The translations under genes were made by a program, and so were the position numbers. The notes beneath the pieces are model-generated. The model searched no databases, had not been told where the DNA came from, and saw nothing but the letters and a program-made list of their open reading frames with translations. Shown piece after piece: positions 13,003 through 13,156 of a stretch of DNA of 13,156 nucleotides. The stretch comes from an uncultured Blautia sp. (lineage in GTDB: Bacteria > Bacillota > Clostridia > Lachnospirales > Lachnospiraceae), in the NCBI GenBank assembly GCA_946629475.1, contig CAMOXX010000055.1, positions 1-13,156 of the forward strand. Reading direction: 5' to 3'. Within the stretch, counting starts at the first letter, position 1; the number at the start of each line of letters is the position of its first letter.

Positions 13003-13156
13003 GAATGCTGCGCATTCCTCATTGCGGGCGGCCAGAGACGCTTCGCGTCTTGGCGGTTTTCCAGCACCCCTCAACTCGGAATGCTGCGCATTCCTCATTG
13101 TGGGCGGCCAGAGACGCTTCGCGTCTTGGCGGTTTTCCAGCACCCCTCAACTCGGA
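13003..13156. repeat. tandem array of a 76-bp palindrome-rich repeat, continuing past the right edge
   Basis: Two complete units (13003-13078 and 13079-13154) and the first two bases of a third are visible; they differ at one base only (C at 13025, T at 13101). Each unit holds two tight hairpins with 3-nt loops: GAATGC-TGC-GCATTC and AGACGC-TTC-GCGTCT (13003-13017 and 13036-13050 in the first unit). The second is extended by CCA/TGG across a bulged G. Between them lie CTCATTGYGGGCGG and CGGTTTTCCAGC. Open frames cross the array on the minus strand, but they lack ribosome binding sites and follow the repeat, so I do not call genes there. Confidence 0.95.

Noticed and set aside
12958..13143. 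Minus-strand open frames across the 76-bp repeats
   Set aside because: They consist of the repeat, lack ribosome binding sites and only exist because 76-bp units happen to be free of stops in some frames.
13003..13156. Possible CRISPR array
   Set aside because: Units are contiguous and almost identical over all 76 bp, with no unique spacers, and no cas gene is nearby.

Overview
The window looks like chromosomal DNA of a Gram-positive, low-to-mid GC anaerobe of the Clostridia, most likely Lachnospiraceae. The grounds are strong AGGAGG-type ribosome binding sites, canonical sigma-A style promoters with 17-bp spacers, a DUF4317 protein, a secreted amidase with bacterial Ig-like domains, and a palindrome-rich 76-bp intergenic tandem repeat. 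This is inference from sequence features; no database search was possible. I see no tRNA, rRNA, transposase or phage gene.

Layout from left to right. A gene entering from the left edge ends at 242 and is unrecognised. A DUF4317 gene (minus, 264-1385) and a MATE multidrug exporter (plus, 1578-3017) diverge from a 192-bp gap in which two good promoters overlap physically. A tightly packed minus-strand operon runs from 7954 down to 3060: hflK, hflC, an ABC ATPase and two ABC-2 type permeases, joined by overlaps of 4, 11 and 4 bp and one 18-bp gap. The last permease stops right after its P-P-A-W-L motif, and a hydrophobic helix that could be its missing last segment lies in frame just past two TGA codons. 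A long imperfect hairpin covers the MATE stop codon and the operon's 3' flank. On the other side of the hflK promoter region is a PfkB-family sugar or nucleoside kinase (plus, 8180-9130), whose 3' end overlaps that of an AI-2E-family membrane protein (minus, 9113-10267, TTG start). That gene diverges from a secreted Ig-like/amidase_3 cell-wall hydrolase (plus, 10468-11805). An iron-type alcohol dehydrogenase (minus, 11810-12958) follows, and the right edge enters a tandem array of a 76-bp repeat (from 13003) that continues out of the window.

The genes do not form one pathway. The main functional unit is the SPFH pair HflK/HflC co-transcribed with a complete ABC-2 exporter, which suggests a membrane scaffold attached to a transporter. 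The rest are single-gene housekeeping or accessory units, each with its own promoter. The intergenic gaps are unusually structured: a 75-bp inverted-repeat-bounded element in the DUF4317 leader, a candidate dispersed element in the kinase leader, a degenerate copy of the 76-bp repeat at the AI-2E transcription start, and the 76-bp array beside the alcohol dehydrogenase promoter.
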